A DNA stretch of 64,000 bases from assembly GCF_009936175.1 (NCBI RefSeq), contig NZ_AP019773.1, positions 1,116,001 to 1,180,000 of the forward strand, read 5' to 3'. This document shows, one piece after another, positions 18,506 to 28,511 of this stretch; positions within the stretch are counted from its first letter, which is position 1; each line of letters starts with the position of its first letter. Both the position numbers and the translations under genes were made by a program. Below the pieces are notes generated by a model. It saw only the letters and a program-made list of their open reading frames with translations, was not told the DNA's origin and ran no database searches. Source of the stretch: Bartonella quintana (lineage in GTDB: Bacteria; Pseudomonadota; Alphaproteobacteria; Rhizobiales; Rhizobiaceae).

Positions 18506-19624
18506 TCAAGAATGGTAAAAATCTCTTATTTTCTGGATAATCATATCCTGATCACTTTGTGTCAAATAAGGATGCATAGGTAAACTTAAAACACAGTTTC
18601 CTAAAGACTCAGAAACAGAAAGAGAACCTTTTACATAAGGAAAGTGCTTATAAGCTAGCTGTTGATGCAATGGAGTTTTGTAATAAACCATTGTCGGAAT
18701 AGAGTTTTTCTGTAAATAGTCCTGTAATCTATCGCGGTCTTTTGCCTTAATAGTGTATTGTGCATAAGCACAACGAGCATCTGCTCCCACTTCTGGAACT
18801 GTGACAATATCTCTTAAATTATTGGAATAATATTGCGCAATCGCTAGACGCTTTTCCATCTCATCCTCAAAGATAACGAACTTTTCTAGTAAAATTGCAG
18901 CTTGAATTGTATCGAGACGTGAATTCAAACCGATACGCACATTATCATATTGCGTTTCACCCTTACCATGAAATAAGATCGAACGTAACACTGCTGCTAA
19001 ATCTTCATCATTGGTCATCATAGCACCCCCATCGCCATAACACCCCAATGGTTTTGCAGGATAAAAACTTGTCGCGGCAACATCACCAAAAGCTCCGCAC
19101 ATAATATTACCGCTTTTCCCCCCTATAGATTGGGCGGCATCTTCAATCACAAAAAGATTTTCCTTTACAGCCACTTTAGTAATTTGTGCATAATCAGCAG
19201 AGAGTCCAAATAAATCAACAGCAATAATCGCCTTTGGTTTGAGACGTCCCTCCTTTTTAATCATCTCAATTGTTTCACAAAGTTTATCAACGTCAATATT
19301 GAATGTATCAGGCCGAACATCCACAAAAACAGGTTCTGCTCCCACCAACGCGACCACTTCAGCAGTTGCGGAAAACGTAAAGCTAGGACAAAAAACAGCA
19401 TCACCTGGACCAATATTTCTAGCCATAAGAGGCATCTTCAAGGCATCAGTTCCATTGGCACACGCAACCACATGTTTAACGCCAAGATAATCTGCCAATC
19501 GCTCTTCAAATTCTGTTACTTTTGGTCCCAAAATATACTTGCCACTGGCTACCACATGCGTAATTGCAGCATTAATTTTATCTTTAATGCGTGCACGCTG
19601 TGCCCCAAGATCGATGAATTGCAT
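18506..19624 (-). CDS. DegT/DnrJ/EryC1/StrS aminotransferase, WbpE-like
   Basis: PLP-dependent sugar aminotransferase of 372 residues. The N-terminus 'MQFIDLGAQRARIKDKI' and 'SGKYILGPKVTEFE' match the WbpE type, which aminates UDP-3-keto-GlcNAcA to a 2,3-diamino uronate precursor in Pseudomonas. The PLP-binding lysine is in 'TSFYPAKPLGCYGDGGA' (about 181). 'ANGTDALKMPL' (about 57) contacts the cofactor phosphate. The start at 19624 is supported by GGAG 8 nt upstream. The adjacent upstream gene encodes a matching WbpB-like dehydrogenase, so the two likely act in sequence on a nucleotide sugar for surface polysaccharide or glycan. The other pathway enzymes are not in view. Confidence 0.88.
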   Translation of the reverse strand: MQFIDLGAQRARIKDKINAAITHVVASGKYILGPKVTEFEERLADYLGVKHVVACANGTDALKMPLMARNIGPGDAVFCPSFTFSATAEVVALVGAEPVFVDVRPDTFNIDVDKLCETIEMIKKEGRLKPKAIIAVDLFGLSADYAQITKVAVKENLFVIEDAAQSIGGKSGNIMCGAFGDVAATSFYPAKPLGCYGDGGAMMTNDEDLAAVLRSILFHGKGETQYDNVRIGLNSRLDTIQAAILLEKFVIFEDEMEKRLAIAQYYSNNLRDIVTVPEVGADARCAYAQYTIKAKDRDRLQDYLQKNSIPTMVYYKTPLHQQLAYKHFPYVKGSLSVSESLGNCVLSLPMHPYLTQSDQDMIIQKIRDFYHS

Positions 19625-19675
19625 ATTAACTCCATTGATAATCACAAGAATGCAAAAGCGCTACTTATATCTCTT

Positions 19676-20632
19676 TTATCTCTGATAATTGACACTCGCA
19701 GCAGTTAAAATCCGTAAAACAGCAAGAGCATCATCGCCATTTGTACGAGGCGATTGACGCGTTTCAATACAATGAAGAAAATGCTGCAATTCGCAAGTAA
19801 GCGGCAAATCTTCACAAAGCTCAATATAATTGAACTCATCAGTGCTAAAAGCCCACTCTTTATTCTCCTTCCAAACGGCAAAACGGTGCAATGCCACTTT
19901 ACGGCTCCACGGTTCCATATCATCAAAAACGAGCATAGCTTTTGTACCAATAACCGTTAAACGCCTTTCACGATAGGGGCTAAGGCGTGAAGCAAAAAGA
20001 TGACTACGGATACCATTTGGAAAAGTCATATGAATATGAGCAAAATCAGAACACTGATCAATTACAGCTGCCCCTTCTCCGCGAATCTCAGAGGGTTCAC
20101 ATACCGTCAAAGCCAAAATCATTGAAAGATCATGAGGAGCAAGATCCCATAAAGCATCGCTTTGTGTATGAAATTTTCCAAAGCCTAATCGATGAGAATA
20201 AATATACCGCACATCCCCCAATTCTTTCTTTGCCACCAATTCAGATATTTTTTCAAAAGCAGGGTGAAAGCGCAAAATATGGCCCACCATAAAAATCCGT
20301 CCGTATTCTCTAGCAACCTGAACTTGACGTTCAGCATCCGCAACATTCAAGGCAATTGGTTTTTCAACCAAAACATCTTTGCCATTTTTAACAGCCTGTA
20401 GAACATTTTCTGTATGAAATTGTGGAGGTAATGCTAGCACCAGAGCATCAATATCTTTATGAGTAAAAAGATCATCAGGCACAACAACATCAACACCGTA
20501 CATATTTGCAAAACTTGCAGCACGATCAACATCAACATCAGAAACTGCTGCTAAAGCTCCAAGACTCTTGAGTGTTCGTATATGATTTTGCCCCCAATGA
20601 CCGCATCCTAAAACCGCTACACGTGGCACCAT
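19676..20632 (-). CDS. Gfo/Idh/MocA-family oxidoreductase, WbpB-like
   Basis: NAD-dependent sugar oxidoreductase of 318 residues. The Rossmann start 'VAVLGCGHWGQNHIRTL' gives GxGxxG near 8-13; 'DVLVEKPIALN' (about 90-100) carries the E-K-P motif typical of the family; 'DLAPHDLSMILAL' near 165 has the catalytic-region histidine. WbpB homologues oxidise C3 of UDP-GlcNAcA just before the WbpE transamination step, and here the gene lies immediately upstream of the WbpE-like gene on the same strand, 51 nt apart. The substrate is inferred from this pairing; other sugar substrates remain possible. Confidence 0.85.
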   Translation of the reverse strand: MVPRVAVLGCGHWGQNHIRTLKSLGALAAVSDVDVDRAASFANMYGVDVVVPDDLFTHKDIDALVLALPPQFHTENVLQAVKNGKDVLVEKPIALNVADAERQVQVAREYGRIFMVGHILRFHPAFEKISELVAKKELGDVRYIYSHRLGFGKFHTQSDALWDLAPHDLSMILALTVCEPSEIRGEGAAVIDQCSDFAHIHMTFPNGIRSHLFASRLSPYRERRLTVIGTKAMLVFDDMEPWSRKVALHRFAVWKENKEWAFSTDEFNYIELCEDLPLTCELQHFLHCIETRQSPRTNGDDALAVLRILTAASVNYQR

Positions 20633-20732
20633 TTTTTATGCCTTATCCTATTAATCATATGAAAACTATACTTCCATATATTCCATATCGAGGATAAAAT
20701 AGAATGACAAGAGAAAAGCTTAAAAACGATGC

Positions 20733-20761
20733 TTGACATCTCACTATTCTACCTCTTATAT
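20733..20761 (+). promoter_or_regulatory. Promoter of tRNA-Met
   Basis: TTGACA (20733-20738), a 17-nt spacer and TTATAT (20756-20761). The expected start near 20768 lies about 50 nt before the mature tRNA 5' end. Confidence 0.6.
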
Positions 20762-20817
20762 CCGCAAAAGATGAGATAAGTTGCAACCATATTTATTTAT
20801 TAATATTTGTCTGTTTT

Positions 20818-20894
20818 GGCGGAGTAGCTCAGTAGGTTAGAGCAGAGGAATCATAATCCTTGTGTCGGGGGTTCAAATCCCTCCTCCGCTACCA
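20818..20894 (+). tRNA. tRNA-Met (CAT), elongator type
   Basis: Full cloverleaf by eye: acceptor GGCGGAG with CTCCGCT (G-T at the first pair), D stem GCTC/GAGC, anticodon stem GAGGA/TCCTT with loop ATCATAA (anticodon CAT), T arm GGGGG-TTCAAAT-CCCTC, discriminator A and encoded CCA. The D-arm and T-arm follow the Rhizobiales elongator tRNA-Met pattern. tRNA-Ile with lysidine-modified CAT is the alternative. Confidence 0.93.
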
Positions 20895-21349
20895 TTTTTT
20901 TCATAATATTTTTCAGAGATTTTTTTGCACTTTGTAGTGTAGCTTTTCAGCCAGCTTTGTACAATTTTTCACAAAATTTCATACTAATTTATTTTTTCAA
21001 GTGATTTTCAAAAATCTTTCTTTGGCACGTATAAAGCTTGTGTAAACACTACCATTCTCTCTTGAAAAAAGTCTCTTTTCTGATTTTTTCAGTATCTTTT
21101 CTCTTTTCTGAGAAAACAATTAAGATTGGTACAAAATGATATTTACTTATCAATAAAAGATCTCATAATAACTTGGTATCAAAACTTCATAACATTTTAA
21201 TGGCTAAATATAAAAATATTATTTAATTAACATAACATTTTAACACGAAAATAAAAACAACCTATTCATGTCGGGAAGATAAATATCCATTTATTATCCT
21301 TCTTATAAGTGGGGAACTTTTGGAAATTATAAGGAGGACAGAAATATTA
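20895..21349. other. Non-coding gap after tRNA-Met
   Basis: AT-rich spacer with no coding features; it probably held the promoter of the autotransporter gene that decayed downstream. A GGAGG-like sequence (AAGGAGG, near 21330) survives just before the relic's start. Confidence 0.5.
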
Positions 21350-22052
21350 TGTATAAAAATATCCTTTACCGTGTACAGTTGCTATAGTCATGATGCTATC
21401 TAACGTCCATTTCAATGCACATGACGCAACCACCCTTTCAGCTAAAGCTTGGAGAAGACATAATAGGCACCCCAAGCGCAACTTATGATAAAATTCAGGT
21501 AACCAGTATGGGTATAATTCATGGTAAAGGTTTAAGTGGAATCCTATAAGGGAGATATCACCAATGTTATGGCAAAACAAAAAAATTGATAAATGCGAAG
21601 ATGCTAAATGTCTCTGCTATTTGGCAAACAATTTGCAACCGGTTTTGAAGGCGTGACACTTGAACCTCAAGCACAACTTGTCTACCAACATTTAATGTTT
21701 GATACTCTTGCAGATACCGATGGTTTTAAAGTTAATATGAACAATCCCCATCAATAGTTAATCCGTATATTGGTGAGCATTTGACCAAAACCGTTATAAC
21801 CGCTAAAAACGGTCGTTCTATTTCCTTCTATGAAAAAGTGAATGCAATCAAAATTTTTAGCGATGGTGAAGCATATATATTGATAAGAATTATCAACATG
21901 ATCCCATAGGATCTTCAATTGAAAGCGGACTTAACATCAGTGTCCAATTATCTTAGAATTTCTTGCTTCATAGTGATGTTAGTTATCAACAAAATTTAAA
22001 AAACTGGTATAACTGGAGCGAATTTTTCAGGCGGAATGCACTTCAGTTTTAA
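21350..22052 (+). pseudogene. Autotransporter adhesin remnant
   Basis: Decayed and internally deleted autotransporter. The 5' part reads 'YDKIQVTSMGIIHGKGLSG', a passenger-domain type start. Further on, the outer-membrane barrel is clear: 'FATGFEGVTLEPQAQLVYQH', then 'FDTLADTDGFKVNMNNPHQ' followed by TAG where the family has Trp. 'AKNGRSISFYEKVNAIK' is next, and the last strand region 'HSDVSYQQNLK' follows after another frame change. Intact autotransporters of this genus are several times longer. It had an AAGGAGG site before its ATG at 21350. It is not functional. Confidence 0.8.
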
Positions 22053-22701
22053 GACAAGCCTGTAAAAGTAAACGTACTTTCATGCTGTTTGCTTTAATAT
22101 GAAAGGCAGCGTAATATGTCGGTGTCGCCTTTTAGTATTAAAATTATCTTTCTTTATTAAAAAGAAGTTTTCTCTCTTTTTTATGATCGAAAATAACCAA
22201 AAACATTTGAACAATTGCCATTTGCGATTACAAGATTCTTAAAAAAATCCATCTATCTTTCAAAGAATTACGCTCACCATTTGTGAATAAATCAACTTAA
22301 AAAATATAACGAAGAGAAAACAAGCTAAAGACAACAAAAAGAGAATATATGCTATAAAAAATCAGAATTATTTCCATGAAATACAGCGCCTCTAATAACA
22401 TATTGTTATTCTTACAAGCCTCACACTCAAAATTCCATAATAAAAACCGTTGAATACAAATTCATCATCGTAAAGAAATATAATACAATATCAGAAAAAT
22501 AACGCACCTTATGAGCTATATCTTATAGCTCACAACGTTGAGCGCATAACAGAATAAATATTATAAGCGAAAACATTTCTTAGAAAATTTATACTGATAA
22601 AATTCTCTAAGTTAAGAACTATAAGAAAACAATAAATGAATCCTATATTGCGGCAGCAGAAACCTCTAACAGAAATATCATCCTCTTTTCTGTAAAATCT
22701 A
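22053..22701. other. Non-coding gap
   Basis: AT-rich spacer between the autotransporter relic and the end of the ABC operon. I see no gene, and no clear terminator for the operon. Confidence 0.5.
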
Positions 22702-23499
22702 TCACACTCTTTCTTCTCTATGAGGAATAGGTTTAATACTGGCTTCAAAAAACATCTTTGTGTAGTCATTTCGCGCGTGTAAATTGCGCAAATCATCATT
22801 ACTGAGCTCTTCAAGAATAATCCCCTGATGCATCATTCCAACACGTTCACAGATGTGTGCAACAACAGCAAGATCGTGAGATACCATCAAATAAGTGAGT
22901 TTTTTTTCCTCTCGTAACGATTTCAATAAGTTTAAAATTTCAGCCTGTGCCGACACATCCAATGCAGATGTCGGCTCATCAAGCAGAAAAATTTCTGGCT
23001 CGATAATCAAAGCACGCGCAAGAACAATACGCTGACGTTGCCCTCCAGATAATTCATGCGGATAACGATAAAGAAATGAAGAATCTAAACCAACGGAATT
23101 TAAAGCATCATGCACCCGTTCCTTTAGGTTATCCATACCATGGATTTTGAGAGATTCAGAAAGAACAGTATAGACCATTTTTCTTGGATGAAGCGAAGCG
23201 TAAGGATCTTGAAAAACCATTTGAACACGGCGCAGAAAATCCTTATTTCTTTTTTTTTCTACTTCTTGTCCATCAAAAACAAAATGCCCACTATAATGCG
23301 GGATAAGCCCAACCAATGTATTCAAAATGGTTGATTTTCCACATCCTGATTCACCAATCAAACCATAAGCTTCACCACGCTTAATATGAAACTTGACATT
23401 TTTAACAACTGTTACTGATCTATGCCTACGCCCAAAGGTTACCGACAAATGAGAAACATCAATAATATTTTCACAATTGGCCATGGACAACTCCCTCAA
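22702..23499 (-). CDS. dppF: Peptide ABC transporter ATP-binding protein (DppF/OppF type)
   Basis: 265-residue ATPase of a dipeptide/oligopeptide importer. Walker A 'GESGCGKST' (about 53), signature 'LSGGQRQRI' (about 147), Walker B 'IFLLDEPTSALD' (about 167) and H-loop 'MVSHDLAVV' (about 204) are intact. It ends with a short version of the peptide-importer C-terminal tail. The start overlaps the stop of the preceding ATPase gene by 4 bp. It is the last gene of a six-gene operon (two binding proteins, two permeases, two ATPases). The two ATPases likely form the cytoplasmic heterodimer. Confidence 0.92.
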   Translation of the reverse strand: MRELSMANCENIIDVSHLSVTFGRRHRSVTVVKNVKFHIKRGEAYGLIGESGCGKSTILNTLVGLIPHYSGHFVFDGQEVEKKRNKDFLRRVQMVFQDPYASLHPRKMVYTVLSESLKIHGMDNLKERVHDALNSVGLDSSFLYRYPHELSGGQRQRIVLARALIIEPEIFLLDEPTSALDVSAQAEILNLLKSLREEKKLTYLMVSHDLAVVAHICERVGMMHQGIILEELSNDDLRNLHARNDYTKMFFEASIKPIPHREERV

Positions 23500-24356
23500 A
23501 CACCATTAACAATCGTTGGCCCATGGAGCCAATCAGGATCTCGCTCAGGAACAACCAAAACATCAACCGGTTTATCAAGCCGTGGCAAACTGTCTAATAA
23601 AGCCTTGGTATAGGGATGACGCGCACGAGATAAATCACATGCAGGCAATTCTTCTAATATGCGACCAGCATACATAACCAAAACACGATCACAAAAATCA
23701 GCAATCATATTCAAATCATGACTAATAAAAATAAGTCCCGTCCCCGATTTTGTCACAAGTTCATCTAAGACTGACAAAACCTGACATCTCACAGTGACAT
23801 CAAGCGCAGAAGTTGGCTCATCTGCGATAATTAAATCCGGCTCAGGAATAAGCATCATTGCAATCATCACGCGCTGCCCCATACCGCCTGAGATTTCATG
23901 AGGAAATAATCGCATCACATGTTCAGGATTGCGAATATGAACAGATTCCAACATAGAAATTGTCTTTTCCCACGCATCGACTTTTGAAACACGATGGTGA
24001 ATACGGTAAGCTTCCATGATCTGATCTCCAATTCGCATTAATGGATTAAGCGAATACTTTGGGTCCTGTAGAATCATTGAGATACGCTTGCCACGAATAG
24101 CCCGCATTTGTAGTTCACTGGTTGTCAATAAATTGACATCGTCAAAGCACATCTTTTTAGCTTTAACGATTGCCGATCTTGGACTCAATCTGAGTATCGC
24201 ACGACCAGTCATTGATTTTCCGGACCCAGATTCTCCAACAATTCCGATTTTTTCTTTTCCCATGGAAAAACTAACACCGCGCACAATTTCTGAAACGCCG
24301 CGCATTGTAGGACAAGAAATACGCAAATCTTCTATCTCTAATAATTTTTTATCCAT
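23496..24356 (-). CDS. dppD: Peptide ABC transporter ATP-binding protein (DppD/OppD type)
   Basis: 286-residue ATPase, partner of the DppF-type subunit. Walker A 'GESGSGKSM' (about 43), a slightly unusual signature 'ISGGMGQRVMI' (about 146), Walker B 'LIIADEPTSALD' (about 168) and H-loop 'FISHDLNMI' are present. The C-terminus has the peptide-importer extension, with 'HPYTKALLDSLP' near 244, but lacks the usual Cys cluster seen in many OppD/DppD proteins. I chose the start at 24356 ('MDKKLLEIEDLR'), which overlaps the permease stop by 8 nt; an upstream ATG at 24389 in frame is possible but lies well inside the permease gene. Confidence 0.9.
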   Translation of the reverse strand: MDKKLLEIEDLRISCPTMRGVSEIVRGVSFSMGKEKIGIVGESGSGKSMTGRAILRLSPRSAIVKAKKMCFDDVNLLTTSELQMRAIRGKRISMILQDPKYSLNPLMRIGDQIMEAYRIHHRVSKVDAWEKTISMLESVHIRNPEHVMRLFPHEISGGMGQRVMIAMMLIPEPDLIIADEPTSALDVTVRCQVLSVLDELVTKSGTGLIFISHDLNMIADFCDRVLVMYAGRILEELPACDLSRARHPYTKALLDSLPRLDKPVDVLVVPERDPDWLHGPTIVNGV

Positions 24357-25278
24357 TGCGTGGATCCAATATATCACGAAGTCCATCACCTAAAAGGTTG
24401 AAGGCAAGGCTTGCACACAATATTGCACACCCGGGCATCGCTGCTACCCACCAACATGTCATCATAAATTCACGGCCCGTCGAAAGCATTGCTCCCCATT
24501 CAGGGCTTGGGAGTTGAGCGCCTAACCCTAAAAAACCAAGACCAGCAGCGGTTAAAATAATTCCAGACATATCTAACGTTAACCGTACAATCACTGAAGG
24601 AATACACATCGGAGCAACATGAAACAAAATAATTCGCCAAGCAGAAGCACCTTGCAAGCGAACTGCAGAGACATAATCAGATGAACGTATAGTCAAAGTT
24701 TCAGCACGCGCTAAACGCGCGATTGGTGGCCACGCTGCAATTGAAATTGCAATAGATGCATTTTCAATGCCTGGTCCCAAAGCTGCGGCAAAAGCAAGCG
24801 CTAAAATCAAACCTGGAAAAGCGAGAAAAATATCAACAATACGCATAAGAAGAGTATCAACCCACCCCCCTATATAGCCAGATACAGTGCCAATAATCAG
24901 CCCTATCGGCCCCACAATAATTGTCGTGAGAAAAATAATATAAAGAGTAATACGTGTTCCAAAAACGAGACGGCTAAAAATGTCACGCCCCAATTCATCT
25001 GTCCCCAAATAATGCAACATAGATGGTGGCTGCAATCGATGAGCAAGGTCATTGCTAACAAAATCATGGGTCGCAATCCAAGGAGCAAAAACTGCGCATA
25101 AGATCATAACAAAAATAATAATCAGACCAAATACAGCCGAAAAATTACGAGAAAATTTGATCACTGAATGATAAATCTTTTGTAATTTCGCTTGAATTAT
25201 TGACCGTGGAACAGATTCATTTAACCAACGGCTTAAAGAAAATAACGATTGCGGTTTAGGATGATTCATTATAGCCAT
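24349..25278 (-). CDS. dppC: Peptide ABC transporter permease (DppC/OppC type)
   Basis: 309-residue inner-membrane permease with about six helices. The N-terminal OppC_N-like segment includes 'APWIATHDF' and 'LHYLGTDELGRDIFSRLVFG' (about 90-110), diagnostic of the DppC/OppC branch. The coupling region 'VRLQGASAWRIILFHVAP' near 205 contacts the ATPases. It starts 2 bp after the DppB-type permease stop, so the pair is translated together. The substrate is set by the binding proteins upstream; peptides are the default, though heme and nickel importers share this fold. Confidence 0.92.
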   Translation of the reverse strand: MAIMNHPKPQSLFSLSRWLNESVPRSIIQAKLQKIYHSVIKFSRNFSAVFGLIIIFVMILCAVFAPWIATHDFVSNDLAHRLQPPSMLHYLGTDELGRDIFSRLVFGTRITLYIIFLTTIIVGPIGLIIGTVSGYIGGWVDTLLMRIVDIFLAFPGLILALAFAAALGPGIENASIAISIAAWPPIARLARAETLTIRSSDYVSAVRLQGASAWRIILFHVAPMCIPSVIVRLTLDMSGIILTAAGLGFLGLGAQLPSPEWGAMLSTGREFMMTCWWVAAMPGCAILCASLAFNLLGDGLRDILDPRNG

Positions 25279-25280
25279 AT

Positions 25281-26354
25281 TCAGCGTGTCCTTGGATCAA
25301 AGATGCGATAAAGTAAATCAGAAAATAAATTAATGACGACGAAGAGAAATCCTATAAGCAAAGTGCATCCCACAACTGCATTCATATCTCCAGATAAAAG
25401 AGCATTGGTCAAGTAACGCCCGAAACCAGGCCAAGCAAAAACTGTCTCTGTTAATACAGCACCTTCTAATAAAAAAGCATACGAAAGCGCGATAACAGTG
25501 ATAATCTGAACAGCAGCATTCCGAAAGGCATGAAACCAAACTGTTCGCATCCAAGATAATCCTTTAACGCGTGCAGTAATAATATATTCTTGGTTAAGTT
25601 GTTCAATCATAAACCCACGAGTCATACGACTAATATAAGCCATAGCACCAAAAGCTAAAATTAAAGCAGGCATAATAATATGGCTAAAAACATTGCCAAA
25701 AGCCTCCCATTGCCCTTGCATGGCGGTATCCCAAAGAAAAAATCCTGTTCTGGGTTCAAAGGAATATTCGTAAAGAAAATCAAGACGTCCCGGACCACTA
25801 ATCCAGCCAAGCTTAGCATAAAATACCAACAACGCCATTAATCCAAGCCAAAAAGTTGGCGTTGAATAACGAAGAAGTGTAAAAACACGAACAAAATAAT
25901 CGATAAATGAATCGCGATACATCGCGGCAAAGACACCAAACGGAATACCAAAAGCTGTTCCAATAACAATAGCAACTGTGGCAAGCTCTAATGTTGCAGG
26001 AAATACACGCATAATATCTGTTAAGACAGGACGCCCCGAGGTTAAAGCATCCCCAAAATCAAACAAAAGTATATTGTGAAGATAATTCCAATATTGAACA
26101 ATCAATGGCTTATCAAGCCCCAACTTATAAAACATTGCATCATAAGCTTCCTGACTTATATTATCGCCAAGAATAGCAAGAACGGGATCTAAAGGAAGAA
26201 GATGACCAATAAAAAAAGTGATAGTCACCAAACCAAGCAACGTAATAAATACTGAAATCAATAGCTTAAATGCTTTGAAAAGAAATACCCATATATCCAG
26301 ATTTTTCTGCCATGGTGATATTACCCCATTGGCTTTTGGAGATGATAAAGTCAT
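25281..26354 (-). CDS. dppB: Peptide ABC transporter permease (DppB/OppB type)
   Basis: 357-residue inner-membrane permease. It has an extended N-terminal cytoplasmic segment (about 30 residues more than typical DppB), a helix near 30-52, the periplasmic loop 'HLLPLDPVLAILGDNIS' typical of DppB/OppB, 'GLDKPLIVQYWNYL' and the EAA-like coupling loop 'ITARVKGLSWMRTVWFHAFR' (about 263-282). It ends 'SDLLYRIFDPRTR', the standard C-terminus of this family. It lies 91 nt after the second binding-protein gene on the same strand. Confidence 0.92.
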   Translation of the reverse strand: MTLSSPKANGVISPWQKNLDIWVFLFKAFKLLISVFITLLGLVTITFFIGHLLPLDPVLAILGDNISQEAYDAMFYKLGLDKPLIVQYWNYLHNILLFDFGDALTSGRPVLTDIMRVFPATLELATVAIVIGTAFGIPFGVFAAMYRDSFIDYFVRVFTLLRYSTPTFWLGLMALLVFYAKLGWISGPGRLDFLYEYSFEPRTGFFLWDTAMQGQWEAFGNVFSHIIMPALILAFGAMAYISRMTRGFMIEQLNQEYIITARVKGLSWMRTVWFHAFRNAAVQIITVIALSYAFLLEGAVLTETVFAWPGFGRYLTNALLSGDMNAVVGCTLLIGFLFVVINLFSDLLYRIFDPRTR

Positions 26355-26445
26355 CTTGATAAGATCCTACAAATCTAAAATATTAGTGTAGCATCCCCCC
26401 TTTGCCACACAGTCAAACATTACAATCAAATAGCCCCCGCAATCT

Positions 26446-28119
26446 TTATTCCTGTGACTGCGCGTACTTTTCTGCATCATTGTAGTAAAGTCTAAAAGTA
26501 TTCCAAACCCATTTTTTTACGGCTGGTCCCATACCAACGGTATAATATGTCTGAAATAAATAAACCATAGGGCCGTGTTCAAGCACATAATGCTGTAAAG
26601 CACGATACTGTGCAATACGCTTATTTTGATCTTGCTCAAACAACGTATCTATCACCATTTTATTGACATTTTCATCATAATAACCAGCACGCCAAGCCAA
26701 ATGCATACTATGTTTTTTTGTAAATGTTGGATCAGGATTAAAAACGTGATTTACTGAAGGAGGATGTCCATCAGGATCAGCACTTCCCCACCCCATAATA
26801 GCGGTATCATAATTTCCATTACGCACACGGCTTAATAACTGAGTTTGTGCCATTTTTTGAATTGTAAACTCGATACCAATTTTACGTGCATTTTCTTGGA
26901 TAGACTGCGCAACAGATGACATATAGGTAAGGCTTCCAACTAAAAGATTGGCCTTAAAACCATTAGGATAACCTGCTTCACTGATTAATTGCTTCGCCTT
27001 TTCTAAATTAAACTTAAACGGCACTCCCTCTTTTTCATCCAAAGCCCCTGGAATACCTAATGGCATATAACTTGCACGGGGAATTGCAATACCTTTTAAA
27101 ACAGTTTTTCCAAGGTTCTCGTAATCAATCAAATAACGAAGTGCCAACCTTACTTTTTCGTTAGCAAAAATTGCGTTTTTGTTGTTTAACGATAAGTAAA
27201 CAGACTGCGGTCGCAAAACACGGCTAATTTTGATCGGCCCCCCCTTTTTTTCAATATCCAAGATATCCTCTGAAGAGAGATCACGGGCTATATCCACATC
27301 ACCTTTTTCCAAAAGCAGTCTCTGACTTGCTGATTCAGGGACATGTTGCACGACAATCTGTTTAATCTTTGGCACATCATCTCCCCAATAATGTTGGGTA
27401 GCTTGCAAGACAACCTGCTCTCCCGGGATCCAACGCTCCAATTTATAAGGGCCAACACAAGCTGAATGCGTAGCTAAATATTTATTGCCCATATCACCAC
27501 CAACACTATTCGCTTCAAGCGTTTGGCGATCAAGCAAAGCAGAAGCATAGGACTGTCCAATCACAGTCAATATAAGTTGAAGAGGATAAGGTTTATCCAA
27601 TTTCAGTTGTAAAGTTTTATCGTCAAGGGCCTGAATATTTGTTTCAACATTGTTTTTCGTAAATCCATAGCTGATCAAAGATTGGGCATAGCTCAATCCT
27701 AACTTAACAATCCGCTGCATTGACCACGCAAGATCTCGTGCAGTTGCCTTCCTTCCATCATCAAATTTTAAATCATGACGAAGATGAAAAACAATTCTCT
27801 TCCCACCATCAAAAACATCCCAAGACTGAGCCATAGCAGGACGAATTTTCATAGGATCATTCCGATCATACTGCACCAATGCACTACAAATATTCGTCAA
27901 TAACTCACTTGTTACAACTTCAACCGATTGGGCTGGATCAAAACTGCTAATAGAATCAATATTCCAAGCCATCACCAAGATGTCCTTAGATGATCCACTG
28001 AGCGCTAGTGGTACGGATATATGCAAACATCCAATTGCCCCTAATAAAACACCAAAACTTTTCAATATTCCTTTCTTTCTCACGCTATTTCCCACTCTTG
28101 CATTTTTTATCTTTTGCAT
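26446..28119 (-). CDS. Peptide ABC transporter substrate-binding protein
   Basis: Periplasmic SBP family 5 (DppA/OppA) protein of 557 residues. A long signal peptide has a basic N-region (about 1-20) and a hydrophobic core to about 42. Mature motifs include 'SSFDPAQSVEVVTSELLTNI', 'HLRHDLKFDDGRKATARDL' and 'YLSLNNKNAIFANEKVRLAL'. It captures a ligand, usually short peptides, for the DppBCDF membrane complex encoded directly downstream. It is a diverged paralogue of the next SBP upstream, implying gene duplication and ligand diversification. Some family members in other bacteria carry heme; the sequence cannot tell. Confidence 0.9.
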   Translation of the reverse strand: MQKIKNARVGNSVRKKGILKSFGVLLGAIGCLHISVPLALSGSSKDILVMAWNIDSISSFDPAQSVEVVTSELLTNICSALVQYDRNDPMKIRPAMAQSWDVFDGGKRIVFHLRHDLKFDDGRKATARDLAWSMQRIVKLGLSYAQSLISYGFTKNNVETNIQALDDKTLQLKLDKPYPLQLILTVIGQSYASALLDRQTLEANSVGGDMGNKYLATHSACVGPYKLERWIPGEQVVLQATQHYWGDDVPKIKQIVVQHVPESASQRLLLEKGDVDIARDLSSEDILDIEKKGGPIKISRVLRPQSVYLSLNNKNAIFANEKVRLALRYLIDYENLGKTVLKGIAIPRASYMPLGIPGALDEKEGVPFKFNLEKAKQLISEAGYPNGFKANLLVGSLTYMSSVAQSIQENARKIGIEFTIQKMAQTQLLSRVRNGNYDTAIMGWGSADPDGHPPSVNHVFNPDPTFTKKHSMHLAWRAGYYDENVNKMVIDTLFEQDQNKRIAQYRALQHYVLEHGPMVYLFQTYYTVGMGPAVKKWVWNTFRLYYNDAEKYAQSQE

Positions 28120-28511
28120 TTTATTTTGCCTTATTCACACCTAAAATATTTCTGATGTATCCACTTCATCTCTCAACAGCATAGATAGCACAACATAATA
28201 AGAATGAACGCTCCTCTCTAACTTTCATGAGAACACAGATTCTGAAAAATTAACTTATCATTTCATTGAGAGGCACACAGCTAGACCACAATGAACAAAT
28301 ATCTCTAAAATATTATCTCCATGCTTATCAATATTGACCACACCTCCTTAAACTTGCACCTTAACCGCACTTTACAGCATTTACAGCAAGCTCCCCTACA
28401 ATTTGATCTACTAAATGGCCTTGAAACTGCTCTTACGCAGGAGACACTGTCATCATACATTATGATTACACTCTCTTTATATCTTTATATTTTATACCAC
28501 TTAATATGCTT
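28120..28511. other. Spacer between the two binding-protein genes
   Basis: About 390 nt, unusually long inside an operon, so an internal promoter is possible. A plus-strand frame of about 70 codons (from 28321) has no family features and is opposite to the operon. I see no gene here. Confidence 0.4.
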
